64,000 nt of DNA from Conexibacter woesei Iso977N (GCF_000424625.1 NZ_AUKG01000005.1:1-64000); one strand, 5' to 3'; counted from the stretch's first letter, positions 50,898 to 58,342 are shown. Program-made: numbers and translations. Notes: generated by a model from the letters alone, not told the origin.

Positions 50898-51379
50898 TCG
50901 AGCTGCGCCGCGCGGTGCGGGTGCTGCTCGTCACGCCCGACGAGCGGGTCCTGCTGCTGGCGGCGGAGGATCCGGACGCTGACGGTCGCACGCGCTTCTG
51001 GTTCCCGCCGGGCGGCGGGATCGAGGAGGGCGAGGACCCGCGCGCGGCGCTCGCGCGCGAGGTCGCCGAGGAGACCGGCTACGCGTTGCCAGGTGTAGGG
51101 GTCGACGAGGTCTGGCACCGCTGCCACCGGTTCCGCTGGGGCGGCGTGCGCATCGACCAGCGCGAGCGCTGGTTCCTGGCCCGCGTCCCGTCGGCGTTCG
51201 CGATCGACCGCTCCGGCTGGACGCCCGGCGAGCAGGCCGACCTGCGCGACGCCCGCTGGTTCACGCTCGCCGAGCTGGACGCCTGCCCCGACCGCCTGGT
51301 CCCGGCCGACCTGGCGGCCCGGTTGCGTGAGCTCCTGCGCGACGGGCCGCCGGACGAACCGGTCGACGTCGGGGTCTAG
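50894..51379 (+). CDS. NUDIX hydrolase
   Basis: 161 residues from a GTG that overlaps the preceding TGA. The Nudix box is intact: G in GGGIEEG, then E, then REVAEETGY (G-x5-E-x7-REVAEETGY). Such enzymes hydrolyse nucleoside diphosphates linked to other groups; the substrate is open (nucleotide sugars, oxidised nucleotides or NADH). It is translationally coupled with the SDR. Its stop is shared in CTAG with the TetR gene. Confidence 0.92.
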   Translation: MIELRRAVRVLLVTPDERVLLLAAEDPDADGRTRFWFPPGGGIEEGEDPRAALAREVAEETGYALPGVGVDEVWHRCHRFRWGGVRIDQRERWFLARVPSAFAIDRSGWTPGEQADLRDARWFTLAELDACPDRLVPADLAARLRELLRDGPPDEPVDVGV

Positions 51380-51963
51380 CCCGCCGCGGGCGGCGGCGGG
51401 AACATCGTGCGCAGCGCGGCGGCGAGGTCGTCGCCGCTCGGCGCCTGCGCCGGGTCGACGAGCATCTGGCCCATGAGGCCGATCAGCATCGCCTGCAGCA
51501 GCTGGCCGACGCGGACGTGGTCGGGGTCGGTGACCTCGATCTCGTCGGGCGTGCCGAACCAGAGGCGGCTGATCTCGCGGTGGGCCATGCCCTGGACGTC
51601 GGCGAAGAACGCCCGGACCGCGTCGGCGTGGTCGAGCTGGGAGAGCGACTCGAAGGTCGCGCTCCAGAGCGGGCGGAAGGCGCCGAAGGACTCGAGGATC
51701 CGGGCGAAGATCGCGCCGAAGCGCTCGTAGGGGTCGGCGCTCTGGGGCGCGGCGTCCACGGCGGCGCCGATCGCCTCGGCCCAGTCCTCGGTCGCGCTCA
51801 TCAGCGCGGCGTTGAGGAGGTTCTCCTTGGACCCGTAGTGGTAGCCGATCGAGGCGAGGTTGGTCCCGGACGCGGCGACGATGTCGCGCGCGGTCGTCCG
51901 GGCGTAGCCCTTCTCGTAGAGGCAGCGCTTGGCGCCGTCCAGGAGGTCGTCCTTGTGGCCCAT
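51376..51963 (-). CDS. TetR-family repressor, divergent from MFS exporter
   Basis: 195 residues. The N-terminal helix-turn-helix is ARTTARDIVAASGTNLASIG followed by YHYGSKENLLNAAL, the classical TetR signature. The C-terminal ligand domain is helical. It faces an MFS exporter across an 80-bp gap containing a CATAC/GTATG palindrome, the standard arrangement in which the regulator represses both genes until a drug-like ligand binds. Confidence 0.94.
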   Translation of the reverse strand: MGHKDDLLDGAKRCLYEKGYARTTARDIVAASGTNLASIGYHYGSKENLLNAALMSATEDWAEAIGAAVDAAPQSADPYERFGAIFARILESFGAFRPLWSATFESLSQLDHADAVRAFFADVQGMAHREISRLWFGTPDEIEVTDPDHVRVGQLLQAMLIGLMGQMLVDPAQAPSGDDLAAALRTMFPPPPAAG

Positions 51964-51986
51964 CGGCCGGGGATCCTACCGTGTCG

Positions 51987-52023
51987 ATCCATTCATACGT
52001 ACGTTCTATACAAATGTATGGAT
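51987..52023. promoter_or_regulatory. TetR operator candidate in a divergent promoter
   Basis: CATAC (51994-51998) and GTATG (52016-52020) are inverted repeats inside a locally AT-rich island, extended by ATCCAT on the left and GGAT on the right. It lies between the TetR and MFS starts. Confidence 0.6.
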
Positions 52024-52029
52024 CTCGTG

Positions 52030-52035
52030 TACGGT
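52030..52035 (+). promoter_or_regulatory. -10 element of the MFS gene
   Basis: TACGGT ends 8 nt before the ATG at 52044, leaderless-type spacing, adjacent to the TetR operator. Confidence 0.5.
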
Positions 52036-52043
52036 GCCGCGCC

Positions 52044-53567
52044 ATGACCCCTCTCCCCCTCCGTTCCAAGTGGCTCGGGCTCGGCGTGCTCCTGCTCGCC
52101 GTGCTGCTCGTGGCCATGGACGTCACGATCCTGTACTTCGCCGCGCCCTACATCAGCGCCGACCTCGCGCCGTCCGGAACCCAGCAGCTGTGGATGCTCG
52201 ACGTGTACGGGTTCGTCCTCGCCGGCCTGCTGATCACGATGGGCGCGCTGGCCGACCGCTACGGCCGGCGGCGCGTGCTCGTCCTCGGCGCCGCCGCGTT
52301 CGGCACGGCGAGCGCCGCGGCCGCGTTCGCCCAGGACGCCGACCAGCTGATCGCCTGCCGCGCGCTGATGGGCGTCGGCGGCGCGACGCTGATGCCGTCG
52401 TCGCTGGCGCTGCTGCGCAACCTGTTCCCCGACGACGCCGAGCGCCGCCGCGCGGTCGCGATCTGGACCGGTGTGGTCAGCGGCGGCTCGGCGCTCGGCC
52501 CGCTGCTCGGCGGCGTGTTGTTGGAGCACTTCTCGTGGGGCTCGGTGTTCCTGGTCAACGTCCCGGTGATGGTGTTGTTGGTGGTGTTGGCGCCGCGGCT
52601 GCTGCCGGAGTCGCGCGAGCCCTCGCGCGCCCGGATCGACGCGACCAGCGCCGTGCTGTCGTTGTGCACCATGTTGCCGTTGGTGTACGGGTTGCAGCGC
52701 GCGGCGGTCGACGGGATCGGCGTGCTGTCGGCCGCGTGCCTGGCCGGCGGCGTTCTTGTAGGAGTCGTGTTCGTCGCGCGCCAGCGGCGTCTGACGGTCC
52801 CGCTGATCGACCTCGCGCTGTTCCGCAACGTGCGCTTCAGCGGCGCGGTCGCGGTCAACCTGATGGCCATGCTCGCGCTCGTCGGCTACGCGCTGTTCAC
52901 GACGCAGTACCTGCAGTCGGTGCTCGGCCTCTCCCCCTTGCACGCCGCGCTCTGGACGCTCCCGGCGCCGCTGAGCGTCGGCGTCGTCGCGCCGCTGGCG
53001 ATGGTCGCCGCGCAGCGGGTCCGGCCGGCGGCCGTGGTCGCCGCGTGCTTCCTGCTGGCGTTGTGCGGGTTCTTGGTGATGACGCGCGTCCCGGCACACC
53101 ACGGGTTGTTGGTGGCGTTGATCGGGACCGTCGTCTGCACGATGGGCCTGGCGGGCGCGATGACGCTGCTGACCGACCTGATCCTCGGCGCGGCGCCGGC
53201 CGAGCGCGCGGGTGCGGCGAGCGCGGTGGCCGAGACCGGACAGGAGCTCGGCGGCGCGATCGGCGTCGCGGTGCTGGGGTCGATCGGCGCGGCGGTCTAC
53301 CGCCACGACGTCGGCGCGGGCGTGCCGCGCGCGGCGCACGAGACGCTCGGCGGCGCGATCGAGGTCGCGCGCGGGCTGCCGGGCCGGTCCGGCGACGCGC
53401 TCCTGGAAGGCGCGCGGGTCGCGTTCACCCATGGGCTGCACGCCGCGGCGCTGGGCGGCGCCGTTGTGATGGTGGTCGGTGCGGCGACCGCGTGGTGGAC
53501 GCTGCGCGGCGTCGCGCCGCACGGCGCGGAGGAGCCGGCGGAGCCGCGCGAGCTGGCGCTGGCCTAG
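52044..53567 (+). CDS. MFS drug exporter, DHA2 family (14 TM)
   Basis: 507 residues with about 14 hydrophobic segments. Motif A is GALADRYGRRRVLVLGA after TM2; the antiporter motif C is WTGVVSGGSALGPLLGGVLL; VAMDVTILYFAAPYISADL is motif D1 of DHA2 (SmvA/QacA/LfrA type). It exports cationic drugs or dyes using proton entry. A longer frame upstream covers the operator and is rejected. Controlled by the divergent TetR. Its TAG stop is shared in CTAG with the convergent TfoX-like gene. Confidence 0.94.
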   Translation: MTPLPLRSKWLGLGVLLLAVLLVAMDVTILYFAAPYISADLAPSGTQQLWMLDVYGFVLAGLLITMGALADRYGRRRVLVLGAAAFGTASAAAAFAQDADQLIACRALMGVGGATLMPSSLALLRNLFPDDAERRRAVAIWTGVVSGGSALGPLLGGVLLEHFSWGSVFLVNVPVMVLLVVLAPRLLPESREPSRARIDATSAVLSLCTMLPLVYGLQRAAVDGIGVLSAACLAGGVLVGVVFVARQRRLTVPLIDLALFRNVRFSGAVAVNLMAMLALVGYALFTTQYLQSVLGLSPLHAALWTLPAPLSVGVVAPLAMVAAQRVRPAAVVAACFLLALCGFLVMTRVPAHHGLLVALIGTVVCTMGLAGAMTLLTDLILGAAPAERAGAASAVAETGQELGGAIGVAVLGSIGAAVYRHDVGAGVPRAAHETLGGAIEVARGLPGRSGDALLEGARVAFTHGLHAAALGGAVVMVVGAATAWWTLRGVAPHGAEEPAEPRELALA

Positions 53568-53848
53568 GCGGTCGCGGCGGGGCGCTCGGCGTCGAGCACC
53601 GCGCGCATCGCAGCGCAGCAGGCGTCGCGTTCTTCCGGGGCGATCTGCATCCAGCGGACGCCCCGGACCGCGCCCTCGAGCGCCAGGAACGACGAGAGGC
53701 AGTCGCGCGAGCCGACCTCGTAGAGGCGCAGCCAGGCGGCCTGGGCGCCGACCGCGCGCAGGTCGTCCTCGGTGCTCACGCCGATCGCGCGCAGGTCGTG
53801 CGCGAGGGCGGGACCGATGTTGACGACGTCCTCCAGGCGGTCGGCCAT
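53564..53848 (-). CDS. TfoX C-terminal domain protein
   Basis: 94 residues: NIGPALAHDLRAIGVSTEDDL is a helix-hairpin-helix-like start, followed by VGAQAAWLRLYEVGSRDCLS and LGALEGAVRG-like helices, as in the C-terminal domain of TfoX/Sxy proteins. The N-terminal TfoX domain is absent, as in many free-standing members. The role is not established; full-length TfoX acts in competence regulation. It ends in a CTAG shared with the MFS gene. Confidence 0.85.
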   Translation of the reverse strand: MADRLEDVVNIGPALAHDLRAIGVSTEDDLRAVGAQAAWLRLYEVGSRDCLSSFLALEGAVRGVRWMQIAPEERDACCAAMRAVLDAERPAATA

Positions 53849-53858
53849 GTGGCAGATG

Positions 53859-55319
53859 CTACGCGGATTCGGCGCTCGCCGCGCGCGCCGCGGCGGCCGC
53901 CTCGCGCCTGCCCGCGAGGACCAGCACGACGTAGGAGATCACCGCGCCCAGCAGCGCGAACCCGGCGCCGATCACGAACGCGTGGCGGAAGCCCTCGGTC
54001 AGCGCGACCTTGATGTCGGCGTGCTTGACGACGTCGTTGGTCTTCTGCGTCGCGACGGTCGCCAGCAGCGCGAGGCCGATCGAGCCGCCGACCTGGCGGA
54101 ACGTGTTGACGAGGCCGGACGCGAGGCCCGCCTCGGGGCCCCTGACGCCCTGCGTCGCGGCGATCGTCACGGGGACGAAGCTGAAGCCGATCCCGGCGGC
54201 GGTGATCACCGAGGGGACGAGGACGTCGGCCCAGTAGTTGCCGTCGTGCGACACGCGTGAGAGGCCGAGCATGCCGATCCCGATCAGGACCATCCCGAAG
54301 GTCAGGACGATCCCGGGGCCGAAGCGGCCGACGCCGCGGCTCGCGAACTGCGACGTGGCCACGATCGCCAGCGTCATCGGCAGGAACGCGAGGCCGGCTT
54401 CGATCGGGTCGTAGCCGAGCACCTCCTGCAGGTAGAGCGACAGGAAGTACCACATGGCGAACGCGCTCGCGCCCATGCAGAAGACGACGATGTCGGCGCC
54501 GACGACGGGGCGGTTCTTGAAGATGCGCAGCGGGACGAGCGGGGCCTTGGCGAGGCGGCCCTCGATCAGGACGAACGTCGCCAGCAGCGCCACGCCGATC
54601 GCGAGCGTGATCAGCGTCCGGGCCGAGCCCCAGCCGTGCTTGTCGGTCTCGACGATCCCGTAGGTCAGGACGACGAGGCCACCGGTGACGGTCAGGGCGC
54701 CCATGAGGTCGAAGGAGCTCGCGGCCCTCTGATCCCGGCGGCCCTTCGTGACGATGCGCAGCGCGGCGAGCGCGGCGACGATCCCGATCGGGACGTTGAT
54801 CAGCAGGATCCAGCGCCAGGAGAGGGTCTGCGTGAGGATGCCGCCGAGCAGCGCGCCCGTCGCGCCGCCAACGCCGCCCATCGCGCCCCAGAGGCCGAGC
54901 GCGCGGTTGCGCTCTGAGCCTTCCGTGAAGGTGGTGGCGAGGATGCTCAGCGTGGCGGGCGCGACCACCGCGCCGCCGAGCCCCTGCGCGGCGCGGGCGC
55001 CGATCAGCATCGCGTCGGACTGCGCGACGCCACCGAGCAGCGAGGCGAACGCGAACAGCAGCAGCCCACCCGCGAAGACCTCCCGCCGCCCGATCAGGTC
55101 CGCGGCACGCCCGCCGAGCAGCAGGAAGCCGGCGAAGGTCAACGTGTACGCGTTGACGACCCACTGCAGGCCGGTGGCGGAGAAGCCCAGGTCACCGCGG
55201 ATCGACGGCAGCGCGACGTTCACGATCGAGACATCCAGGATCACCATGAACTGCGCGAGACAGCAGAGGACCAGGATCAGCGTCTTGCGGCGTGCATCGA
55301 GGGGAGAGGGAGCGGACAC
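53859..55319 (-). CDS. MFS drug exporter, DHA2/EmrB-QacA family (14 TM)
   Basis: 486 residues from the GTG at 55317-55319. MVILDVSIVNVALPSIRGDL is motif D1, GGRAADLIGRREVFAGG is motif A, and LWGAMGGVGGATGALLGGIL is motif C. About 14 membrane segments. The frame is open 18 codons upstream but would cover the palindrome at 55330-55343, so GTG is preferred. It probably exports a hydrophobic drug or metabolite. No regulator is adjacent, though an operator-like palindrome abuts the start. Confidence 0.93.
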   Translation of the reverse strand: MSAPSPLDARRKTLILVLCCLAQFMVILDVSIVNVALPSIRGDLGFSATGLQWVVNAYTLTFAGFLLLGGRAADLIGRREVFAGGLLLFAFASLLGGVAQSDAMLIGARAAQGLGGAVVAPATLSILATTFTEGSERNRALGLWGAMGGVGGATGALLGGILTQTLSWRWILLINVPIGIVAALAALRIVTKGRRDQRAASSFDLMGALTVTGGLVVLTYGIVETDKHGWGSARTLITLAIGVALLATFVLIEGRLAKAPLVPLRIFKNRPVVGADIVVFCMGASAFAMWYFLSLYLQEVLGYDPIEAGLAFLPMTLAIVATSQFASRGVGRFGPGIVLTFGMVLIGIGMLGLSRVSHDGNYWADVLVPSVITAAGIGFSFVPVTIAATQGVRGPEAGLASGLVNTFRQVGGSIGLALLATVATQKTNDVVKHADIKVALTEGFRHAFVIGAGFALLGAVISYVVLVLAGRREAAAAARAASAESA

Positions 55320-55329
55320 CCTGCCAATT

Positions 55330-55343
55330 GTTGCACACGCAAC
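55330..55343. promoter_or_regulatory. Operator-like palindrome before the MFS gene
   Basis: GTTGC-ACAC-GCAAC, with AATT and ATT flanks extending the symmetry, lies 11-24 bp upstream of the GTG start. It fits a TetR or MarR site; the regulator is not in this window. Confidence 0.5.
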
Positions 55344-55408
55344 ATTTGACCACTTGGGGCGGTGTCTGCGCAAACGCCGGCGCGTCTCCGGACAACGAGC
55401 CCTGACCG

Positions 55409-55437
55409 TTGACGCATCCAGAGCGTGGTCGTAGCAT
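55409..55437 (+). promoter_or_regulatory. Sigma-70-like promoter of the small-ORF operon
   Basis: TTGACG (55409-55414) and TAGCAT (55432-55437) are separated by exactly 17 bp. Transcription would begin near 55444, just before the ribosome-binding site AAGGAGG at 55451-55457. Confidence 0.7.
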
Positions 55438-55465
55438 CGCGTCGTCTCCCAAGGAGGTCGTGACC

Positions 55466-55513
55466 GTGATGCCCAGCATCGCCTGGCGCCACGGCGGCTT
55501 CTTCACGAGGTAA
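55466..55513 (+). CDS. 15-residue small ORF with perfect Shine-Dalgarno
   Basis: GTG at 55466 lies 8 nt after AAGGAGG. The peptide is MMPSIAWRHGGFFTR, ending TAA. In-frame GTG 55460 and ATG 55469 are alternative starts. The stop overlaps the ribosome-binding site of the next small ORF, so translation of the two should be coupled. It could be a leader (regulatory) peptide or a functional microprotein. No known leader-peptide signature, such as a run of one regulatory amino acid, is seen. Confidence 0.5.
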   Translation: MMPSIAWRHGGFFTR

Positions 55514-55524
55514 AGGGGTTGTTG

Positions 55525-55659
55525 ATGATGTTCCGCCGGCTGATCGGCCGTATGAGGGACCGTCGCGCCGCGAGGCGGAAGCGCAGGCTGGCCACCGCCC
55601 ACCGGCGCTCTGCCGAGGGCTACGACGAACCGCCGATGGGCTTCGGGTCCGCCTCGTAG
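55525..55659 (+). CDS. 44-residue basic small protein
   Basis: Starts ATGATG at 55525 with AAAGGGG overlapping the stop of the preceding small ORF. The N-terminal 30 residues are extremely basic (MMFRRLIGRMRDRRAARRKR, then RLATAHRR), and the end is acidic/aromatic (EGYDEPPMGFGSAS). This looks like a nucleic-acid- or membrane-surface-binding microprotein. The good promoter, ribosome-binding site and codon pattern argue that it is real, but no family is recognised. It is convergent with the RES toxin gene 4 bp away. Confidence 0.55.
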   Translation: MMFRRLIGRMRDRRAARRKRRLATAHRRSAEGYDEPPMGFGSAS

Positions 55660-55662
55660 GGC

Positions 55663-56340
55663 TCAGCGCAGCGTCAGGCCGAGGGTCGCGAGCGCGGACT
55701 GGAGGTCCGGATCGTCGGCGCGCAGCTTCTGCGCGCGAGTGATGACGCGCTGCAGCGGAGCCGGCTCGAAGAGCGCCCAGTTGACGATGTCGTCGCCGAG
55801 GCGGGACGGGTATCTGAGGCCCGCGAAGCCCTGGTCGTAGACGTAGCGCGAGATCTCCTGGGTCAGCGCGCGCGGGGCGCGGGTGCGGAGGTCACCCGCG
55901 TCGAAGTCGTCGAGGCCGTAGTGCACGAGGCGCTTGGCCAGCGCGGTTCTCAGGTGCGCGATCGAATCCGAGTGCGCGACGTCGGCGAACCTCGCCTGCG
56001 CCACGCTCGCGACGCCGATGCAGCGGTTGGTGAGCCATCCGCTCGGCACCACGCCCGCGGGGATGGTCGGCGCGTCGCCCTCGCTCCCCGCGATCGCCGC
56101 CAGCTCGGCGACCACCGCGAGGTCCGGCCGGAACCGCGCAAGCGTCTCGACGAACGTGCCGAATCTCTGACCGCTCGCGTAGACCACGCGGTACAGCCCG
56201 AGCGGGTCGTCGTAGCGGTTGTCGAACGTCCCGTCCGGCCCCGCGAACTCCCACGGCGGCAGCGCCCACGCATCCGGCGGCCGGCCCAGCCGGTAGAGCA
56301 GCTCCGGTGCCCCGACCGCGCGCAGCTCCGGGACGCTCAC
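55663..56340 (-). CDS. RES-domain toxin (NAD+ phosphorylase/glycohydrolase family)
   Basis: 225 residues from a GTG that overlaps the antitoxin TGA (GTGA). The RES fold is visible as PELLYRLGRPPDAW, GTFDNRYDDPLGLYRVVYAS and GTFVETLARFRPDL. Candidate catalytic residues are R17, Y54 and E65; the Y-to-E spacing of 11 is the same as in mycobacterial MbcT. Enzymes of this family destroy NAD+ and stop growth until neutralised. It is longer than MbcT, with a C-terminal helical extension of about 60 residues. Confidence 0.88.
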   Translation of the reverse strand: MSVPELRAVGAPELLYRLGRPPDAWALPPWEFAGPDGTFDNRYDDPLGLYRVVYASGQRFGTFVETLARFRPDLAVVAELAAIAGSEGDAPTIPAGVVPSGWLTNRCIGVASVAQARFADVAHSDSIAHLRTALAKRLVHYGLDDFDAGDLRTRAPRALTQEISRYVYDQGFAGLRYPSRLGDDIVNWALFEPAPLQRVITRAQKLRADDPDLQSALATLGLTLR

Positions 56341-56741
56341 CCGCCAACCAGGAACGCCCGCTGCGCCGCCACGATCATCGGCCCCACCTCGTCGAGCGCA
56401 CCCTCGCGCAGCAACCGCGCCGGCGACCGGTCCTCCAACTGCGGGTTCAACCCCTGGAACCACGCCTGCGCGATCTCCGGCGAGTCCGCCGCGACGATCG
56501 GGATCGTGATCCGCAACGCGAACCGCAGCCGCTGCTGCGTCTCATCGCCCGGCGTCCGCTTCCCCTCAACCCACTCGTTCACCGCCCGCGTCTCCCCGAC
56601 TCCCGCGAGGTACGCGACCAACCGGGCCCCCAGCCCCTCCCGCAACTCCCCAACGACCTCCGGGAACGCCGCCCGCGTCGCACGAGCATGCGCATCAAGG
56701 TCCGGCCGACTGCGTTCGATTGTTGCCATGGTGATTGACAT
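56337..56741 (-). CDS. Xre/MbcA/ParS-type antitoxin
   Basis: 134 residues from the ATG at 56739-56741; ATG 56729 is also possible. An N-terminal helix-turn-helix-like part (ARLVAYLAGVGETRAVNEWV) precedes the MbcA/ParS/Xre toxin-binding domain, recognised by AQAWFQGLNPQLEDRSPARL. It neutralises the RES toxin by covering its active site and probably represses its own promoter, where CAATCAC repeats occur. It is upstream of the toxin and overlaps it, the usual antitoxin-toxin order. Confidence 0.88.
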   Translation of the reverse strand: MSITMATIERSRPDLDAHARATRAAFPEVVGELREGLGARLVAYLAGVGETRAVNEWVEGKRTPGDETQQRLRFALRITIPIVAADSPEIAQAWFQGLNPQLEDRSPARLLREGALDEVGPMIVAAQRAFLVGG

Positions 56742-56773
56742 GCTAGTACCACCGCCAATCACAGTCCAATCAC
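56731..56773. promoter_or_regulatory. Repeated operator half-sites at the RES-Xre promoter
   Basis: CAATCAC occurs at 56756-56762 and 56767-56773, 11 bp apart, and its inverse GTGATTG at 56731-56737. One-turn spacing on one face of the helix is typical of autoregulating antitoxins. Confidence 0.55.
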
Positions 56774-56798
56774 ACAACAGATCACAGAGCTACCACAC

Positions 56799-56817
56799 AC
56801 GACGATTCTCTCGTCGT
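56799..56817. promoter_or_regulatory. Palindrome between the divergent toxin-antitoxin units
   Basis: ACGACGA-TTCTC-TCGTCGT, a perfect 7-bp inverted repeat, lies between the Xre gene and the PIN-partner gene. It could be the operator of the rightward unit or a short hairpin. Confidence 0.45.
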
Positions 56818-56901
56818 TTGCCACGAAAGGCATGAGGCTTGTCGCCAGATGGCCTGCATCTGCCCACTCGCCACTGACGAGGCCGTACCGTTCGCTTGGC
56901 G

Positions 56902-57792
56902 ATGGCAGAACTCGTTCTCGATCTCCACGGAACACGGGCACGCGAAGGCGTCGACATCGACGCGTTCGAAGCGTTCCTCGTGCATTTCCGGTCGGCGCTG
57001 CGCGAGTTCGACAGAGCCAGCCAAGGGAAGATCGCACGGAAGAGCGGCCGGCCCGCAGCGCGCGACAACGCCGCTTCGGCGTTTCGCATGGTGGCGTTCA
57101 GGACCGGAAGCGGGATCGCGACCCTGGAACCCAGCCTCGCTGCCACGGAAGACGACGACCTGGCGCTCGACGCCGGCGAACCGCTGGCCGTCACGACACT
57201 CAGCCGGATGCTCGACGACATCGAGGCGGGCCGCAGGCTTGCCGGACCCGTTGTCGAAGCTCTCGGCAGCGCTCGTCGTGCTCTTGGGGAGGACGGCAGC
57301 TTCGGCGTCGAGCTGTCCAGGGGCGGCGCGCGCCCACGCGTGATGATCGACCGTGAACGCATCGAGCAGATGAGCCAGGCGACACCGGCCGGCCCCGAGG
57401 CGCCGTTGACGGTCACCGGCCGCCTGCACCTGATCGAGGCGGATCCGCCGAACCGACGGGTGCAGGTCCGCGGCCAGGACGGAACAGACTGGACCGGCAC
57501 CTATCCAGATCACCTTCACGATCTCGTCCTCGGACTGATCGAGCGAGTGGTCCGCGTGACCGGCATCGGGCGTCGCATGTCGCCCGCGACGGGCCGGCTG
57601 CAGATCGACGAGATCGATCCGATCGCGGAGCCGACGCAGGACTCGCTGTTCAGCATCGAGATCGTCCCGGCCGCGCATCTGCGGGAGGACCAGCACGTCG
57701 ACGGGCCTCAGGGACTCGCCGCCATGGCCGGCCGCTGGCCGACCGATGACGAGGAGGCCGCGCGTTTCCTCGAGACGATCCTCGGCGAGTAG
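56902..57792 (+). CDS. Large unknown partner (candidate antitoxin) of the PIN toxin
   Basis: 296 residues from the ATG at 56902; a TTG two codons earlier is an alternative. No known antitoxin DNA-binding domain (ribbon-helix-helix, AbrB, Phd, HTH) is visible. Residues about 1-45 form a helical start (MAELVLDLHGTRAREGVDID, then AFEAFLVHFRSAL), about 165-240 a beta-rich possibly OB-like part (VTGRLHLIEADPPNRRVQVR, RVVRVTGIGRRM), and 274-296 an acidic tail (MAGRWPTDDEEAARFLETIL) like those that wrap VapC toxins. Its stop directly abuts the ATG of the PIN gene, so they are translationally coupled. I cannot name a family. Confidence 0.7.
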   Translation: MAELVLDLHGTRAREGVDIDAFEAFLVHFRSALREFDRASQGKIARKSGRPAARDNAASAFRMVAFRTGSGIATLEPSLAATEDDDLALDAGEPLAVTTLSRMLDDIEAGRRLAGPVVEALGSARRALGEDGSFGVELSRGGARPRVMIDRERIEQMSQATPAGPEAPLTVTGRLHLIEADPPNRRVQVRGQDGTDWTGTYPDHLHDLVLGLIERVVRVTGIGRRMSPATGRLQIDEIDPIAEPTQDSLFSIEIVPAAHLREDQHVDGPQGLAAMAGRWPTDDEEAARFLETILGE

Positions 57793-58269
57793 ATGGGCGG
57801 CAACGAGGCGGCGGCGGCCGCCGAGAACATCCTCTGCGACACGTCGTTCGTCAGCGTCGTGCAGGTCAAGGGTCCGCTGGAAGGCTGGCCCGCCAAGACG
57901 CGCGAGCGTCTGACCGCGGCGATCCTCGGCATCAGCGTCATCACGCTCGCCGAGCTTCGTGACGGGCACATCTCCGCCGGTTGGGGCACAGCGCGGCGAG
58001 CCGATGCAGAGCAGCTGATGGCCGCGTACCTCTGGGTGCCGCTCGACCTCGCCGTGATCGACGAGTGCGCTCAGCTCCGCGCGTCCTGTCGTGCCAGCGG
58101 CGTCGCCGTCCCCGACAACGATCTCTGGATCGCCGCCACCGCGAACGTCCGCAGGTGGCCGTTGGTGTCATGCGACAGGCACTTCGACGTCATTCCGGGC
58201 GTCGATCACATCTACCTCGATCCTCCGCCGAAGCGTCACAGGACACCTCCGCATCGGCGCGACGGCTAG
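57793..58269 (+). CDS. PIN-domain (VapC-like) ribonuclease toxin
   Basis: 158 residues. The four acidic metal ligands of the PIN fold fit D16 (ILCDTSF), E54 (TLAELRDG), D110 (VPDNDLWIAA) and D128 (VSCDRHFD). NDLWIAATA is the diagnostic VapC helix. Such Mg2+-dependent endoribonucleases cut tRNA or rRNA. The C-terminal 17 residues are Pro/Arg-rich and atypical. Its start immediately follows the TAG of the partner gene. Confidence 0.9.
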   Translation: MGGNEAAAAAENILCDTSFVSVVQVKGPLEGWPAKTRERLTAAILGISVITLAELRDGHISAGWGTARRADAEQLMAAYLWVPLDLAVIDECAQLRASCRASGVAVPDNDLWIAATANVRRWPLVSCDRHFDVIPGVDHIYLDPPPKRHRTPPHRRDG

Positions 58270-58342
58270 ACCAGAGCCGCGAGCCCGGCCGCGGCCGGTG
58301 ACGGGCATCATCGGACGGGTGACGATGCGCGCGTTGCGAGTT
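58270..58342. other. Start of a gene-free stretch (58270-58690)
   Basis: About 420 bp between the PIN toxin and rpmA hold no convincing gene. ORFs on both strands have low-complexity Gly/Arg or Pro/Ala composition caused by the repeat that follows. The stretch contains the 143-bp repeat pair and the rpmA terminator. Confidence 0.5.
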
